Shown: positions 1-12,009 of the stretch, piece by piece
Layout of the letters: every line of letters starts with the position of its first letter
Numbering within the stretch: the first letter of the stretch is position 1
Source: Selaginella tamariscina
Taxonomy: Eukaryota; Streptophyta; Lycopodiopsida; Selaginellales; Selaginellaceae
Assembly: GCA_003024785.1 (NCBI GenBank)
Contig: PUQB01000246.1
Span: 1-64,000 of the forward strand
Length of the DNA: 64,000 nt
Direction of reading: 5' to 3'
Made by a program: the position numbers and the translations under genes
Notes under the pieces: model-generated
What the model saw: the letters and a program-made list of their open reading frames with translations, nothing else
Told to the model about the DNA's origin: nothing
Database searches by the model: none

Positions 1-1310
1 AATAAAATTTAAAAGAATAAAATTTGTTTATTTACTTATACATGAATATATGTGTGCAAAGAAAGAGATTTTGCAAAGTTATATAAATAAAAAATTCATA
101 CGGAAAGGACATGTTAGAAAAATAAATAAATTATGAAGAGTATTACTTATGTATATAAAAATATCTGTTTTATATATACACTATATAATTAATATTTTTC
201 ATGCATCAGCATTATAATTTAAATTAAGTAAAGAATTACTTGTTGAATTATGTTGTTGTGTATTAGGAATAGCAATCGATTAATATATGTAAGTCATTAA
301 GGGGTGTAGCGGTTAATCAGACGATTTGTAGGCGACGGTTCGAGTCTGGATATTTCTACTTACTCGACATCCGGGTTCAAATCCCGGCACCTCCATTATG
401 CTTTTTTCAAATATGGAAAGTATTTATATATTAAATCAAATAATGTAATTATATATATACAAAAAATAATATATGAGTAATATTATTAGCTTATTTATAC
501 ATAGTTGAGATATTCTACTCTTACTAAATATAAAAAATACAAATGCTAAATTTTTTTAAAAGTAATTCTTTAACTAGTTTATTAAATCATTTTTTGGGAA
601 AGTTCATACAACAAAACAAATCATATGTATTTGGAATATAGTATTTAGCTACATATAGTATATATTGTATATATCATACAAATGCATAATTGATTGTATT
701 GTACAATAAAATATATATTGTACATTAAATTTGATAAAATAGAGTGCTATCTTAATAATATATATGTGTGTGTGTGTGTGTGTGTACTAAGTTTAAAAGT
801 TAGTAACTCTTTCTAGTAACAAGCTCCATGTTTCATATCTAAAACGTTTAAATAAAAACTTAAATATATATTGCATCATAAGCTATTATTAATATATTAT
901 AATATTTTTTATGATTAAAAATTAAAAATTAAATTAAATTTAAATCAGCACATCCTCTTAAAATATAATTCATTATCAATATCTAATTAAACACATGATA
1001 TTATAAAATATTATAATAATATTAAAATTCTTTTTTAAACTTTAACTGCCATTCAATTCATATTTTTCACAAATTATAATTTTTGTAAGATTATTAATTT
1101 TAAAGTTAAATTAAAAATGAAGTTATTCAACTATGATATATTCTTAAACTATACTTTATCTTAAATATAGTATATTCTTAACAAATTTTAAACATTTCTT
1201 AAATAAAATTTATTAATTAAGACATATTAACTTCATACTATACTTTATTGTTGACTTATTCTAAATTAAGACATTACTATACTTTTTTTTTAAAAACTTT
1301 TATTTTTTAA
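1..1310. repeat. AT-rich modules T (plus, partial) and X (minus)
   Basis: Bases 1-760 are the tRNA-like end of module T in plus orientation; they match, inverted, 2,690-3,480, 6,690-7,400 and 16,880-17,690. Bases 780-1,310 are the reverse complement of module X (compare 6,080-6,600 and 16,330-16,850), recognised by the blocks reading GTTAGTAACTC and GCACATCCTCTTAAAATATA. A (TG)n tract near 765-784 marks the T/X junction. I see no coding potential. Confidence 0.75.
301..394 (+). other. tRNA-like sequence, type 1
   Basis: The 5' end GGGGTGT pairs over seven positions (two G-U) with the 3' end GCACCTC, and a perfect 5-bp T-stem CCGGG/CCCGG surrounds a TTCAAAT loop. A second T-arm-like box (GGTTCGAGTC) lies about 45 nt upstream of the first. 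No convincing anticodon arm can be drawn, so this is a tRNA-derived sequence with one A-box-like and two B-box-like segments rather than a safe tRNA gene. The same unit recurs at 3,079, 7,054, 13,844 and 17,247. Confidence 0.6.
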
Positions 1311-2090
1311 GAATTTAATATATAGCTAAGTCATTTGCCTTGTGACACACTTTGTAACATTGTATTTTCATCCATTGAACTCCAATTCTTTGGGTTGGGA
1401 GGTATGATTGCTTAGATTTCCTGCTCTCCAAGGATCTTAACTTTTCTATTAACTGGCTTGTCTTCAACCCAAACAATAATTATTTATTATATATACACGT
1501 ACACTCTCTATATATAATAAGTCATTCAATGTATATATATACAAATAAATACATATAAATAGGGGAAGTTGTATTCATATTTAATATAAGTTTACATAAC
1601 TTACACAACCACAAAACCCTTAAAGTTTTTGTATAAATAATTATATATATACATTAATTACCACTTAAAGATACATTGTAGATACGTAAAGTATGTATCC
1701 ACAATGCATACACATAATACTTACACACATGCACACACATATACATAAATAAACAAATTAATATAATAATATATACTCATTTAAAAATTAATGCATTAAA
1801 CTAATATATGTATTTCATTCTATGAAATATTTTATTTATTTAAAAAATAATATCAAACAATATCTTATGTTACCACTTAATTGTGTGCAAAATAATATGG
1901 GTATGGGGTTTGAACCCACGCACATCAAACGGGAGGATTGATTTTTAAATTGTACCTTTCATGCGACTAGGTCAAACCAAACAAAATAATTTTTAAAGAA
2001 ACCAATAAGTGTTGATATTTATTTATTTACATTTCATATAAAAGGTTAATTATCTAGTGTAAATTGCCCATGTGTAGATAAGTACATGCC
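1311..2090 (-). repeat. Module Y, inverted copy
   Basis: This is the reverse complement of 14,640-15,640 and 24,900-25,970. Shared landmarks are the block ending TTTGCCTTGTGACACAC, the block around CTCTCCAAGGATCTTAAC, and a TTTGAACCCACGCACATC tRNA-like arm. No ORF of note. Confidence 0.7.
1899..1978 (-). other. tRNA-like sequence, type 2
   Basis: On the minus strand the segment begins GGTTTGACCTAG and ends with the T-arm-like GTGGGTTCAAACCCCAT. Plus-oriented copies lie at 14,769-14,843 and about 25,050-25,115, always inside module Y. The anticodon region is A/T-rich and not tRNA-like. Confidence 0.5.
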
Positions 2091-2690
2091 TGGTATCTTT
2101 TTATATTTTGATGTTACAAAAATTATAATTTGTGAAAAATATGAATTGTATGGCATTTAAAGTTTAAAAAAGAATTTTAATATATTATAATATTTAATCA
2201 TAGCATGTGTTTAATTAGATATTGATAATGAACTATATTTTAAGAGGATGTGCTAATTTAAATTTAATTTAATTTTAAATTTTAATCATAAAAAATATTA
2301 TAATATATTAATATAGCTTATGATAATATGGGTATTTTTAATTTTTTTATTTAAACGTTTTAGGTATGAAACATGGAGCTTGTTACTAGAAAGAGTTACT
2401 AACTTTTAAACTCTAGTACATTTATATATATATATATATAGTACTTAGTTAAATGTTACTAGAGTTTAAAAGTTAGTAACTCTTTCTAGTAACAAGTCCA
2501 TGTTTCATACCTAAAACGTTTAAATAAAAAAATTAAAAATACCCATATTATCATAAGCTATATTAATATATTATAATATTTTTTATGATTAAAATTAAAA
2601 AATTAAATTAAATTAAAATTAGCACATCCTCTTAAAATATAGTTCATTATCAATATCTAATTAAACACATGCTATGCTCTAGTTAATTAA
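2091..2690. repeat. Large palindrome of the module X end
   Basis: About 230 bp on the left (2,190-2,425) recur inverted on the right (2,455-2,685): the left arm reads AACATGGAGCTTGTTACTAG and the right arm its complement. The centre near 2,440 is an (AT)n tract flanked by AGTAC. This is the distal part of module X duplicated head to head. Confidence 0.75.
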
Positions 2691-4825
2691 AATAGCACTC
2701 TAATTAATCAAATATTAATTGTACAATATAGATTTTATGTACAATACAATCAATTATGTATTTGTATAATATATACAATATATACGTGTAAAATTATACT
2801 TTATGTAGTTAAATACTATATTCCAAATACAAATGGCTTGTTGTTTATTTATATATGAACTTTCCCAAAAATGATTTTAATAAACTAGTATAAAGAATTA
2901 CTTTTAAAATTTGTTAACATTTGTATTTTTATATTTAGGAGTTTGCAACACATTACAATATCTCAACTATGTATGAAAAAGCTAATAATATTACTCATAC
3001 ATTATTTGTTGTATATATATAATCTACATTATTTGATTTAATATATAAAATACTTTCCATATTTAAAAAAAGTATAATGGAGGTGCCGGGATTTGAACCC
3101 GGATGTCGAGTCCGTATAGATTCGAACCGTTGCCTGCAAATCTTGTGATTAACTGCTACACCCCTTAATGACTTATAAATATTAATCGATTACTATTCTT
3201 AATACACAACAACATGTCTTTAGATAATTCAACAAGTATACTTTACGTAATTTAAATTATAATGCTGATGCACGAAAATATTAATTATATAGTGTATATA
3301 TAAAACAATTATTTTTATATACATAAGTAATACTCTTCATAATAGATTTATTATTCTAACATGTCTTTCCGTATGAATTTTTCATTTATATAACTTTTCA
3401 AAATATATATGCATGTATAAGTAAATAAATAATTTTTTATTCTTTTAAATTTTATTTTCTAACATACACATAAATCATATAATATACTAACACCTCTCTC
3501 ACACGTGTATTAAAAAACTAGAAGTATACATGTACGTAAACTCATTTATATAGAAATTCTACATGTTTATTTCTAAATCACATATAATAAAAATTTACAT
3601 TAAATTCTTCTTAATTGAAAACGTTTTTACATTCAATGCGTGCAACGAATGTTTATAGGACTTCATTAGAATAATATGAAAGCATTATATAGTCAATTTA
3701 TTTATAATTACTTAATTTATTTTACTTGTTCTTACCACATATAATAATTATTAATATATTCTTGAAGTTTATTTTATTGTGTGTGTGTTTATATATATGA
3801 CATGCGAGATCTTCCTTGGACAATTTAAATTATGCATAAATTAAAAATTTATAAAACAGTTATATAACAAGAAACATATATTCATAACCATGTAATATAG
3901 GAGTTTATATTGGTGTGTTTGTCTACTTTATATATATAGATACACACACATAGCTTTATTGGAAATTTTTAAATTTATGTATTTAGTTGTGTATGTATAA
4001 TCATATATAATATATGTAACAAGTCAAGTCTACTTATTTACTTATTTACATATTATTTGTTGTGTATAAACTTTAAAAGGATTTGTGGTTATATTACTCT
4101 AACATAACCAAAAAAGTATAGGCTTTGTCACGGATTACAAATGAAGTTTAATATGTAAGATTAAAAATAATAATTATGTTCTAATCATTTTAATATATAT
4201 ACATATGTATGGTATACATAGAAAATAGTTGCAGAACATAAAGAATGATGAATATGCATACATACACATACATATATAGACATGCATGTACATAATTATT
4301 TTAATTAATATATACTATTAATTAATAAGAACAATAAATTCATGCACATACATGATGCATAAATAAAATAATTATTTATACATTTATACATTTGTGTGTT
4401 TATTAAATGAAAGTTTATAATATAGCATAAAATTAAAAGCTTATATTTGCATGTGACAAAAGAGTGCATGCATCCTGACCAAAACCCTTTCTTAAAAAGA
4501 TTACATTTGATATAAAGAGATTTTACCCATGCCAAAAGCATATAAGCTATGTTTTATTATTCTCAAGTCTTTAATGTAGATGGATATATATGTCTTTTAT
4601 TATATATATTGTGTTTGTGTGTGTTAATAAGAAACTAAGTTGTATCTACCACCCAAAGTCTTAACATCAAGAAATGATAATAATATAAAAAGGGAATATA
4701 TGTATATAACTTAAATTATTTCAAATATTTTTATTTCAATATATTTAAGAAGTTATTATTTAAATAATAAATTTATGATTCATTTAAATAAAAAATTGAC
4801 AAGTGAACTAGTTTAACTTCTGATA
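2690..4825 (-). repeat. Module T, full-length copy
   Basis: This AT-rich unit is matched directly by 6,690-8,165 and 16,870-18,580 and in inverse orientation by 12,200-14,330. Shared blocks include the tRNA-like sequence at its left end, AACGTTTTTACATTCAATGC, GGATTTGTGGTTATATTACT and, at the far end, AAATTGACAAGTGAACTAGT. Short ORFs inside translate to low-complexity AT-rich peptides and I do not regard them as genes. Confidence 0.75.
3079..3164 (-). other. tRNA-like sequence, type 1
   Basis: Minus-strand copy of the 301-394 unit, with the T-arm reading CCGGGTTCAAATCCCGG and the 5' end GGGGTGTAGCAGTTAATC. Differences from other copies lie mainly between the two T-arm-like boxes. Confidence 0.6.
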
Positions 4826-4859
4826 CAACCAGGTTTTTTGCGAGTTACAGTAGCTGACA

Positions 4860-5150
4860 TTACGAGTTCTTAGTCAGCATGTGTCCGTCTTGCTGCAAGA
4901 GAGAAACTGGAGTGTGTATGACATGGTTCAATCAAAGAGAAGGATGCGTCTCAAGCCTGAGAATATGGAAAAGCTTGTTTACTACTACACCAACTTGAGG
5001 CTGATGAGAACTATAGAAGACCGAGGCATGCAGCTTATGGAAGTTGATATTGATGACATCAACTTGTAAGTTCAATGCCAAAGACTGCTTGACGTGCATG
5101 GAGGAATTTGAGGAGTTCTTAGACTCTATAGAGGAAGAGGAATGACAAAG
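4860..5150 (+). pseudogene. hAT transposase C-terminal fragment
   Basis: The frame at 4,881-5,069 reads CASVLLQERNWSVYDMVQSK followed by a segment RLKPENMEKLVYYYTNLRL. This is the characteristic hAT dimerisation region (E-R-N-W-S, then K-R-N/R-L, then LVY-TNLRL). In hAT (Ac/Tam3-type) elements this domain is at the transposase C-terminus and drives oligomerisation. Only about 60 residues remain, followed by a stop and an acidic out-of-frame tail (MEEFEEFLDSIEEEE-like, 5,098-5,146). No catalytic DDE part or terminal inverted repeats are visible, so it is an isolated remnant with GC content above its surroundings. Confidence 0.75.
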
Positions 5151-5389
5151 CTCGGCTATGATTTGTGTGTTTCTTTTATTTTGTGTTTAGTTTGGAGTGG
5201 ATTTCTTTATTTAAGTTTCAAGTTTTAAAGATTTATTTCCACTTTCTTTAGGGTTTTCACGTTTCGGTTAGTCTGAAACCAAACGTCACATTCGAATGAA
5301 AATTTGCTGTTTGTAACGCCGTTTGTAACACGTACGTATGCAACATTTGGAAGTTCGGCAGTAACTATGCACTACACAGTTACTAACAT
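5151..5389. other. Short unassigned stretch
   Basis: Probable 3' flank of the hAT fragment. It contains CGTTTGTAACACGTACGTATG and no recognisable gene or tRNA-like unit. Confidence 0.4.
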
Positions 5390-6603
5390 TGAAAAATAAT
5401 AAAATAGAGCGTTTAAAATAGATATTGGGGTGCTGGGATTTGAACCTCCTCTTGCAATTACTTAAATAGAATACTGTAATTAATTACTACATCTTGCTTT
5501 GTATGGGATGCAAAATTATTACTCTTTAACTTAATGTTTGAGTGTGCTAGCATTCTCTCAATGTTTCAAATATATGTAAAGGGTTGACATAAGATCATGT
5601 CCTTTATATAGATCAGATAGTGTGAATTACAAGTTTTTATGTTTAACAAGAGAAATTTGATTTAACTTACTTGTAAATTTATTATTTAAATTATTCATAT
5701 AAATAAGTCATATAAAGGAAATTACTTTAAAAATGAAATTAAATTACAATTCCATCTTATCACACATACATACACATATTTTTTCCTTTAAAATATTATG
5801 CATGTGTGTTGTGCCCAACAAGCAATACACAATCCATATGCATGTGTGTGTGTGCATAAATTTTATGTTGATACATAATTATGGTCACTATAAAGTGTAT
5901 ATAATACAACAAACATTATTCAATTTCATGCAAATGCAATATTTTTACACAAACATACTTACAGTATGTTTCCATGCATTTGAAGTATAAGATGCTCACT
6001 TTCATATAATTATGCATGCAAGTGATTTTTTCTCAACATGTAAAATATAGTTTAATTGAAATGGAAATGATAAATATAAAAGTTTTTTAAAAAGTATAGT
6101 AATGTCTTAATTTAGAATAAGTCAGCAATAAAGTATAGTATGAAGTTAATATGTCTTAATTAATAAATTTCATTTAAGATATGGTTAAAATATGCTAAAA
6201 TATATTATATTTAAGATAAAGTATAGTTTAAGAATATAGTGTAGTTGAATAACTTCATTGTTAATTTAACTTTAAAAAAATAATAATCTTACAAAATTAT
6301 AATTTGTGAAAAATATGAATTGGATTGCAATTAAAGTTTAAAAAGAATTTTATTATTATTATAATATTTTAATAATATCATGTGTTTAATTAGATATTGA
6401 TAATGAACTATATTTTAAGAGGATGTGCTAATTTAAATTTAATTTAGTTTTGAATTTTTAATCATAAAAAATATTATAATATATTAATAATAGCTTATGA
6501 TGCAAAATAAATATGGATATTTTTAATTTTTTTATTTAAACGTTTTAGATATGAAACATGGAGCTTGTTACTAGAAAGAATTATTAATTTTTAAACTTTA
6601 GTA

Positions 6604-6690
<87 letters not shown>
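5390..6690 (+). repeat. Module X with (CT)n(AT)n tract
   Basis: Direct copies lie at 15,640-16,870 and 25,970-27,180. The module starts near AATAGAGCGTTTAAAATAGA, carries a degenerate type 3 tRNA-like arm (5,427-5,495, minus strand, containing TGGGATTTGAACCTCC), and ends at AAACATGGAGCTTGTTACTA. It is followed by about 25 CT repeats and then AT repeats (6,606-6,690), where other copies have short AT or CA tracts. Confidence 0.7.
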
Positions 6691-6691
<1 letters not shown>

Positions 6692-8165
6692 GATAGCACT
6701 AATTAATCAAATATTAATTGTACAATACAATCAATTATATATTTGTATAATTTATACAATATATATGTATAAAATATATACTATATGTAGTTAAATACTA
6801 TATTCCAAATATATATGATTTTTTATTGTATGAACTTTCCCAAAAAAATGATTTAATAAACTAGTATAAAGAATTACTTTTAAAAAATTTTAGCATTTGT
6901 ATTTTTTATATTAAGTAAGAGTTTACAACACATTAGAATATCTCAACTATGTTTATATAAGCTAATAATATTACTCATATATATTTGTTGTATATATAAT
7001 CTACATTATTTGATTTAATATATAAAATTTTCATATTTAAAAAAATATATAATGGAATTGCCGGGATTTAAAACCGGATGTTGAGTCAGTAGAAAACCCC
7101 AGACTCGAAACCTGATTAACCGCTACAACCCCTTAATTACTATTCCTAATACACAACAACATGTCTTTAGATAATTCAACAGTATTCTTTATGTAATTTA
7201 AATTATAATGCTGATGCATGAAAACATTAATTATATAGTGTATATATAAAACAATTAGTTTATATACATAAGTAATACTCTTCATAATAGATTTATTATT
7301 CTAACATGTCTTTCCGTATGAATTTTTATTTTAAAACTTTTCAAAATCTCTTTCTTAACACACATATATTTGCATGTATAAGTAAATAAATAATTTTTTA
7401 TTCTTTTAAATTTTATTTTCTAACATACATATAAATCATATAATATACTAACGCCTCTCTCACACATGTATTAAAAAAAAAATAGAAGTATACATGTACG
7501 TAAATACTCATTTATATAGAAATTCTACATGTTTATTTCTAAATCACATATAATAAAAATTTTACATTAAATTCTTCTTAATTGAAAAACGTTTTTACAT
7601 TCAATGCGTGCAACGAATGTTTATAGGACTTCATTAGAATAATATGAAAGCATTATATATAGTCAATTTATTTATAATTACTTAATTTATTTTACTTGTT
7701 CTTACCACATATAATAATTATTAATATATTCTTGAAGTCTATTTTTATGTGTGTGTGGTTTATATATATGACATGCAAGATCTTCCTTAGACAATTTAAA
7801 TTATGCATAAATTAAAAAATTTATAAAACAGTTTATATAACAAGAAACATATATTCATAACCATGTAATATAGGAGTTTATATTGTGTGTTTGTCTACTT
7901 TATATATATAGATACACACACATAGCTTTATTGGAAATTTTTAAATTTATGTATTTAGTTGTGTATGTATAACCATATATAATATATGTAACAAGTCAAG
8001 TCTACTTATTTACTTATTTACATATTATTTGTTGTGTATAAACTTTAAAAGGATTTGTGGTTATATTACTCTAACATAACTAGAAAAGTATAGGCTTTGT
8101 CACGGATTACAAATGAAGTTTTGATATGTAAAATTAAAAATAATAATTATATTCTAATCATTTTA
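6690..8165 (-). repeat. Module T, truncated by an insertion
   Basis: Collinear with 2,690-4,185. The match stops abruptly at 8,165 after TAATCATTTTAA, where an unrelated sequence begins. It includes a worn type 1 tRNA-like unit at 7,054-7,132 whose T-stem is broken. Confidence 0.75.
7054..7132 (-). other. tRNA-like sequence, type 1, degenerate
   Basis: Compared with the 301 copy the T-stem is disrupted (CCGGTTTTAAATCCCGG) and about 15 nt between the T-arm-like boxes and the 5' end are lost. Confidence 0.5.
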
Positions 8166-8167
8166 AT

Positions 8168-10360
8168 TTTTTTAGCAAAAGGGCAATGCCTCACTAGCTA
8201 CTTACCCACGCTCGCACGTGCAAATCAGCTAAATCTTAAGTGAAAACCTAGCGTCCACCTAAAAGTACATATTAAATTTGAAATGTCTGGTTAAGATGGA
8301 TAACTATATGTAATACTTAATAAATTATGATGCTACTTGGGCAAACTACCTTTACAATTTTAATTCACAAAAAAAATAAAATTATATGATTTGCATATTG
8401 ATTATGTGCAGAACCAAAATTGTGGTTATACATAATGTACACACGCTCTATTTTATTAATCATAAAGTTTAGTAAATGTAGAGTGTATTATAAAAGATTA
8501 TTAAATGAACACACTAACGGTTTTTTAAATCTAGTCATCTAAAACTGTTGGATTAGATGAAGTGATAATGCTGGATATGCTGGATTGATGATAAAATATT
8601 AATCAAAGTCAAATTAGTATTTGATTCAAAGTTAGAGTCAGAGTCAGAATTAGAGTAAAAGCCAAAGACAAAAATGCAAAAATGTTGCCATGAACTGGAA
8701 GTGCCGAAATGTGGCAAGAAGTTAAAGTTGTAGAGGTACTACAAGGAGTTAGAATTGTTAAGATATGACTAAGAGTCGGAGATGGAACAAAAGCCAAAGC
8801 AAAAATAACCAAAGTACAGTTGTCTAATTAATATGTAGATTGAAGATTTCGAAAAAAGACCAAGAATAACATGAGTGTTAAGAATTAAAGTGATATTAAA
8901 TGAGACTAAGCACAAAATATTATTGACAGTGACCATAAGAGACACTATTTCTTTAGTAATATTGCTAATGTCATTAGTCTTTCATCAGCAACCATTAACA
9001 TAATAGGATTGGAACACAGATAAAACTTTAAATATGTTGTTGGATGAAAAGGTGGTCAATCAAGTAAAGTTGTTACATTAACTTAAATAGTATTAGATGT
9101 CAACATAGTAATCAAATGAAAATAAGGTTTATTGGTGTTTGTTACTCAAATCACAAGTAAAATTGCCGTTAAAGAAGAGATATTTGGAGTAGATTTTAAG
9201 TGGTCCAATTAAAATGCTCCTATTTGAACTAGACCTCTTCATTTCCTAACTCAACCAAGGGACCATCCACCACCTTACTTGAATTTGTTATCGACTTGGG
9301 CACTTAACAATTCAGTGTCTGTTCTTATCATAATATAAACACAAGTTTGTTTGAAGACGTTATTATTACTCAGCTTGTGTCAGTGGCCCTCGTGGTTGAA
9401 AAACATCACTTGCATCGGTTTGGTTTTAGAAGATAAAGTTGCCAGTGGCTCTTGCATTATTGAAGTTGAAATATGAAATACTTGTCAGGAACATTTCTCT
9501 TGACATAACTTAAAAAGTTAATTATTGTAACGAATTGCTTAAGCAATAGCTTTGTTCAGAAAATTTGGGTCCTTGAGAATGAATAGAAAGATCCTTGATA
9601 ACATCACAGAAACCTTATTTGAATTTATTATGGAGGCAATGTGTTGCAAGTGATGTCGTATAAAAGCAATCGAAAGTCAGAAGTACCTTGCCGTAATCAT
9701 TGGAGTTTAATTATTCTTGTGTGCTCACAATTAAGATTGCCAAAGGTAATTTCAAAAGCTTGAAAAAATGTATCTCATGATTTCAAAAGTGGTGAGTCCT
9801 TTTTTAAGTAAAGGTGCAAATCACTTCAAAGTTGCACTGATGAGGAGTGTGCCTACAAAACACACTTGTGTTGTAGCCGTAGGGTATTGGTGTAGGTGTA
9901 GCCAAAAGACTAATTGAACTTGATTCATGAAACTTTAAAATTGTGATTTTAAGCCATTAAATTTGATTGGTAAGCTAATTTTTAATTTTTAAAACCTGTG
10001 ATAATGATGGTTATCACTATAGATCATGTCGTAACCGTTAATTCTTAAGTTGTAGTTGTTAAAATTATTATCAAGGAGTTCCACATAGCTGAAAATTCAA
10101 AAAACTTAGAAAAAAATATTTTGGCTCAAATTGTTAAGAACCAAGTCAAGAAAACAAGAAATAAGATGGATTATAAAGATCATCGTAAGACAAAAGGCTT
10201 AGTCCGATCACATTCTCCCTTATATATTATAAACAAAGTCAAATCTAGATTTAACTAATTTTAGCGACTCTTATTCATATCCATATCCTTACATTAGACT
10301 TAAATAATTTTAATAATCCTTATTTGTATCCGTATCCATGTCACATAGTTATATTGTCAC
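8168..10360. mobile_element. Unidentified insertion into module T
   Basis: The sequence starts at AGCAAAAGGGCAATGCCTCA. That start and the block ending in ACGGTTTTTTAAATCTAGTC near 8,540 recur at 18,587-18,840, at the same point of another module T copy. The interior (8,560-10,250) has slightly higher GC and degenerate AGAGTCAGAGTCAGA-type runs, but no frame longer than about 70 codons and no domain I recognise. It could be a decayed retroelement; terminal repeats and target-site duplication were not found by eye. Confidence 0.5.
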
Positions 10361-11260
10361 ACTTTCTCAATAATTATATTAAAATATTCTCACAAGTATA
10401 CAATTATAAATAATATCCTATGTACATATGTCATAACAATTATAATTGTGAGAGAACGGTTGAGACACATAACAATGGTTGGAGATACACACAGACGTAT
10501 ATATGTACTTGGATTGTGCAGAACTCTCACGGTATCAGTAGTTAAAATAGTTCACTTGTCAATTGTTTATTTAAATTAATCATAAACTTATTATTTAATG
10601 ACTTCTTAAATATATTGAAATAAAACTATTTGAAATAATTTAGGTTATTATACGTATATTCCTTTTTTATATTATTATCATTTCTTGTTAAGACTTTGGT
10701 GGTAAATACAATTCAGTTTCATCTTAACACACACACACACACAAGTATCCACATTAAAGACTAGGGAATAACAAACATAGCTTTATTGCTTTTGGCATGG
10801 GTAAACCTCTTTATATCATAATCTTTTTAAGAGAGGGTTTGGTCGGGATGCATGCATTCTTTTCTCACATGCAAAAATTATAAACTTCTGTTTTAATAAA
10901 CACACAAAATATATATAAAAAGTAAAATGTATAAATAATTATTTTATTTATGCGTCACGTATGTGCATGAATATATTGTTTCCTATTAATTAATAACATA
11001 TGTTAATTAAGAAAATAATTACGTACGTGCATGTATATATATGTATGTGTATGTATGCATATTCATCATTTGTTATTGTTCTCAACTATTGTCTATGTAT
11101 ACCATACATATGTATAATATGCAATAATATACATTTCTTTTTTAATGTGGTGTGGTGTTTTGTGTGTGGCATAGTTCATTCAACCATCCAAGTCTCTGTG
11201 TGTATGTATATATTTGTGTATTTATTTGATGTATAAATAAGCTTAAGAAGTCTTATGTCC
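10360..11260 (+). repeat. Module T, truncated plus copy
   Basis: Parallel to 12,010-12,830: shared blocks are CATAACAATGGTTG near 10,465 and 12,125, AGTTCACTTGTCAATT, TCATTTCTTGTTAAGACTTT, and the GGCATGGGTAAA-CCTCTTTATATC segment. The match ends where the two copies diverge around 11,120-11,260. Confidence 0.65.
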
Positions 11261-12009
11261 CTAACGTACGCCCTGTCTTTCTCTCTCATTCATATATATA
11301 TATATATTTATTTATTATATAGACACACACAGGTGTACAATTGGTAAGTTTTTTACAATTCCCAGTTATACATTAATATTTTAGATATACATAACAAATA
11401 ATGTGGAAATTTACATGTTATATAAAAGTTTGTAAGCTATATCAAGAGATTCCTTTCTCAGACATCAAGATATTGTGTTTCATATAACAAATGAATAAAG
11501 AACTTACTGGAACATTTTAAAGAAATAATATTACTGGAACTGCACATACACTAATTGTTTATACATAAAAAAATAAAAGATACTGGGGGTGCCGGGACTT
11601 GAACCCGAATCGAGTCAGTAGAAACACCCTGACTCGAATCTCCCACGTGGAGAATTAACCACTACACCCCTTTGTATAGAATGTAAATAAATAGAAATCA
11701 TTACTAAATATGTAAGGTTTCTTTTAAAATAAATAAATAAAAATCATTACTAAATATGCAAGGTTTGTTTATAAATTATTTGTCCCCGATTGGTGTGAGA
11801 GGTATGATTGCGACTAGGAATAAAACTAGAGCAAATTCTGGAAAGACTTGTGTATGTAAATCGCCCCTAGAATAAACTTCTAACATTCCAAGGTAACAAA
11901 TCGAAAGACATGTGGAACGTTTTGGTCTCTAGATTATTACTACTGCCTCAAATCTGGGTTCAAATCCCGGCAGCCTAGTACCTTCTTTAGTAATTTTTTA
12001 AATTTCCTT
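11261..12009. other. AT-rich spacer with two tRNA-like arms
   Basis: A type 1-related tRNA-like unit lies at 11,585-11,670 on the minus strand (3' end GGGTTCAAGTCCCGGCACCCC on that strand, 5' end GGGGTGTAGTGGTTAATTC). An isolated T-arm, GGGTTCAAATCCCGGCAGCC, lies at 11,948-11,976 on the plus strand. A 40-bp block around AAATCATTACTAAATATG is duplicated (11,685-11,725 and 11,735-11,765). No gene seen. Confidence 0.5.

Noticed and set aside
301-394. Functional tRNA gene
   Set aside because: Acceptor stem and T-arm fit, but there is no anticodon arm and an extra T-arm-like box interrupts the structure.
8609-8812. 67-codon minus-strand ORF with TLTLTL pattern
   Set aside because: Arises from AGAGTCAGAGTC-type simple sequence.
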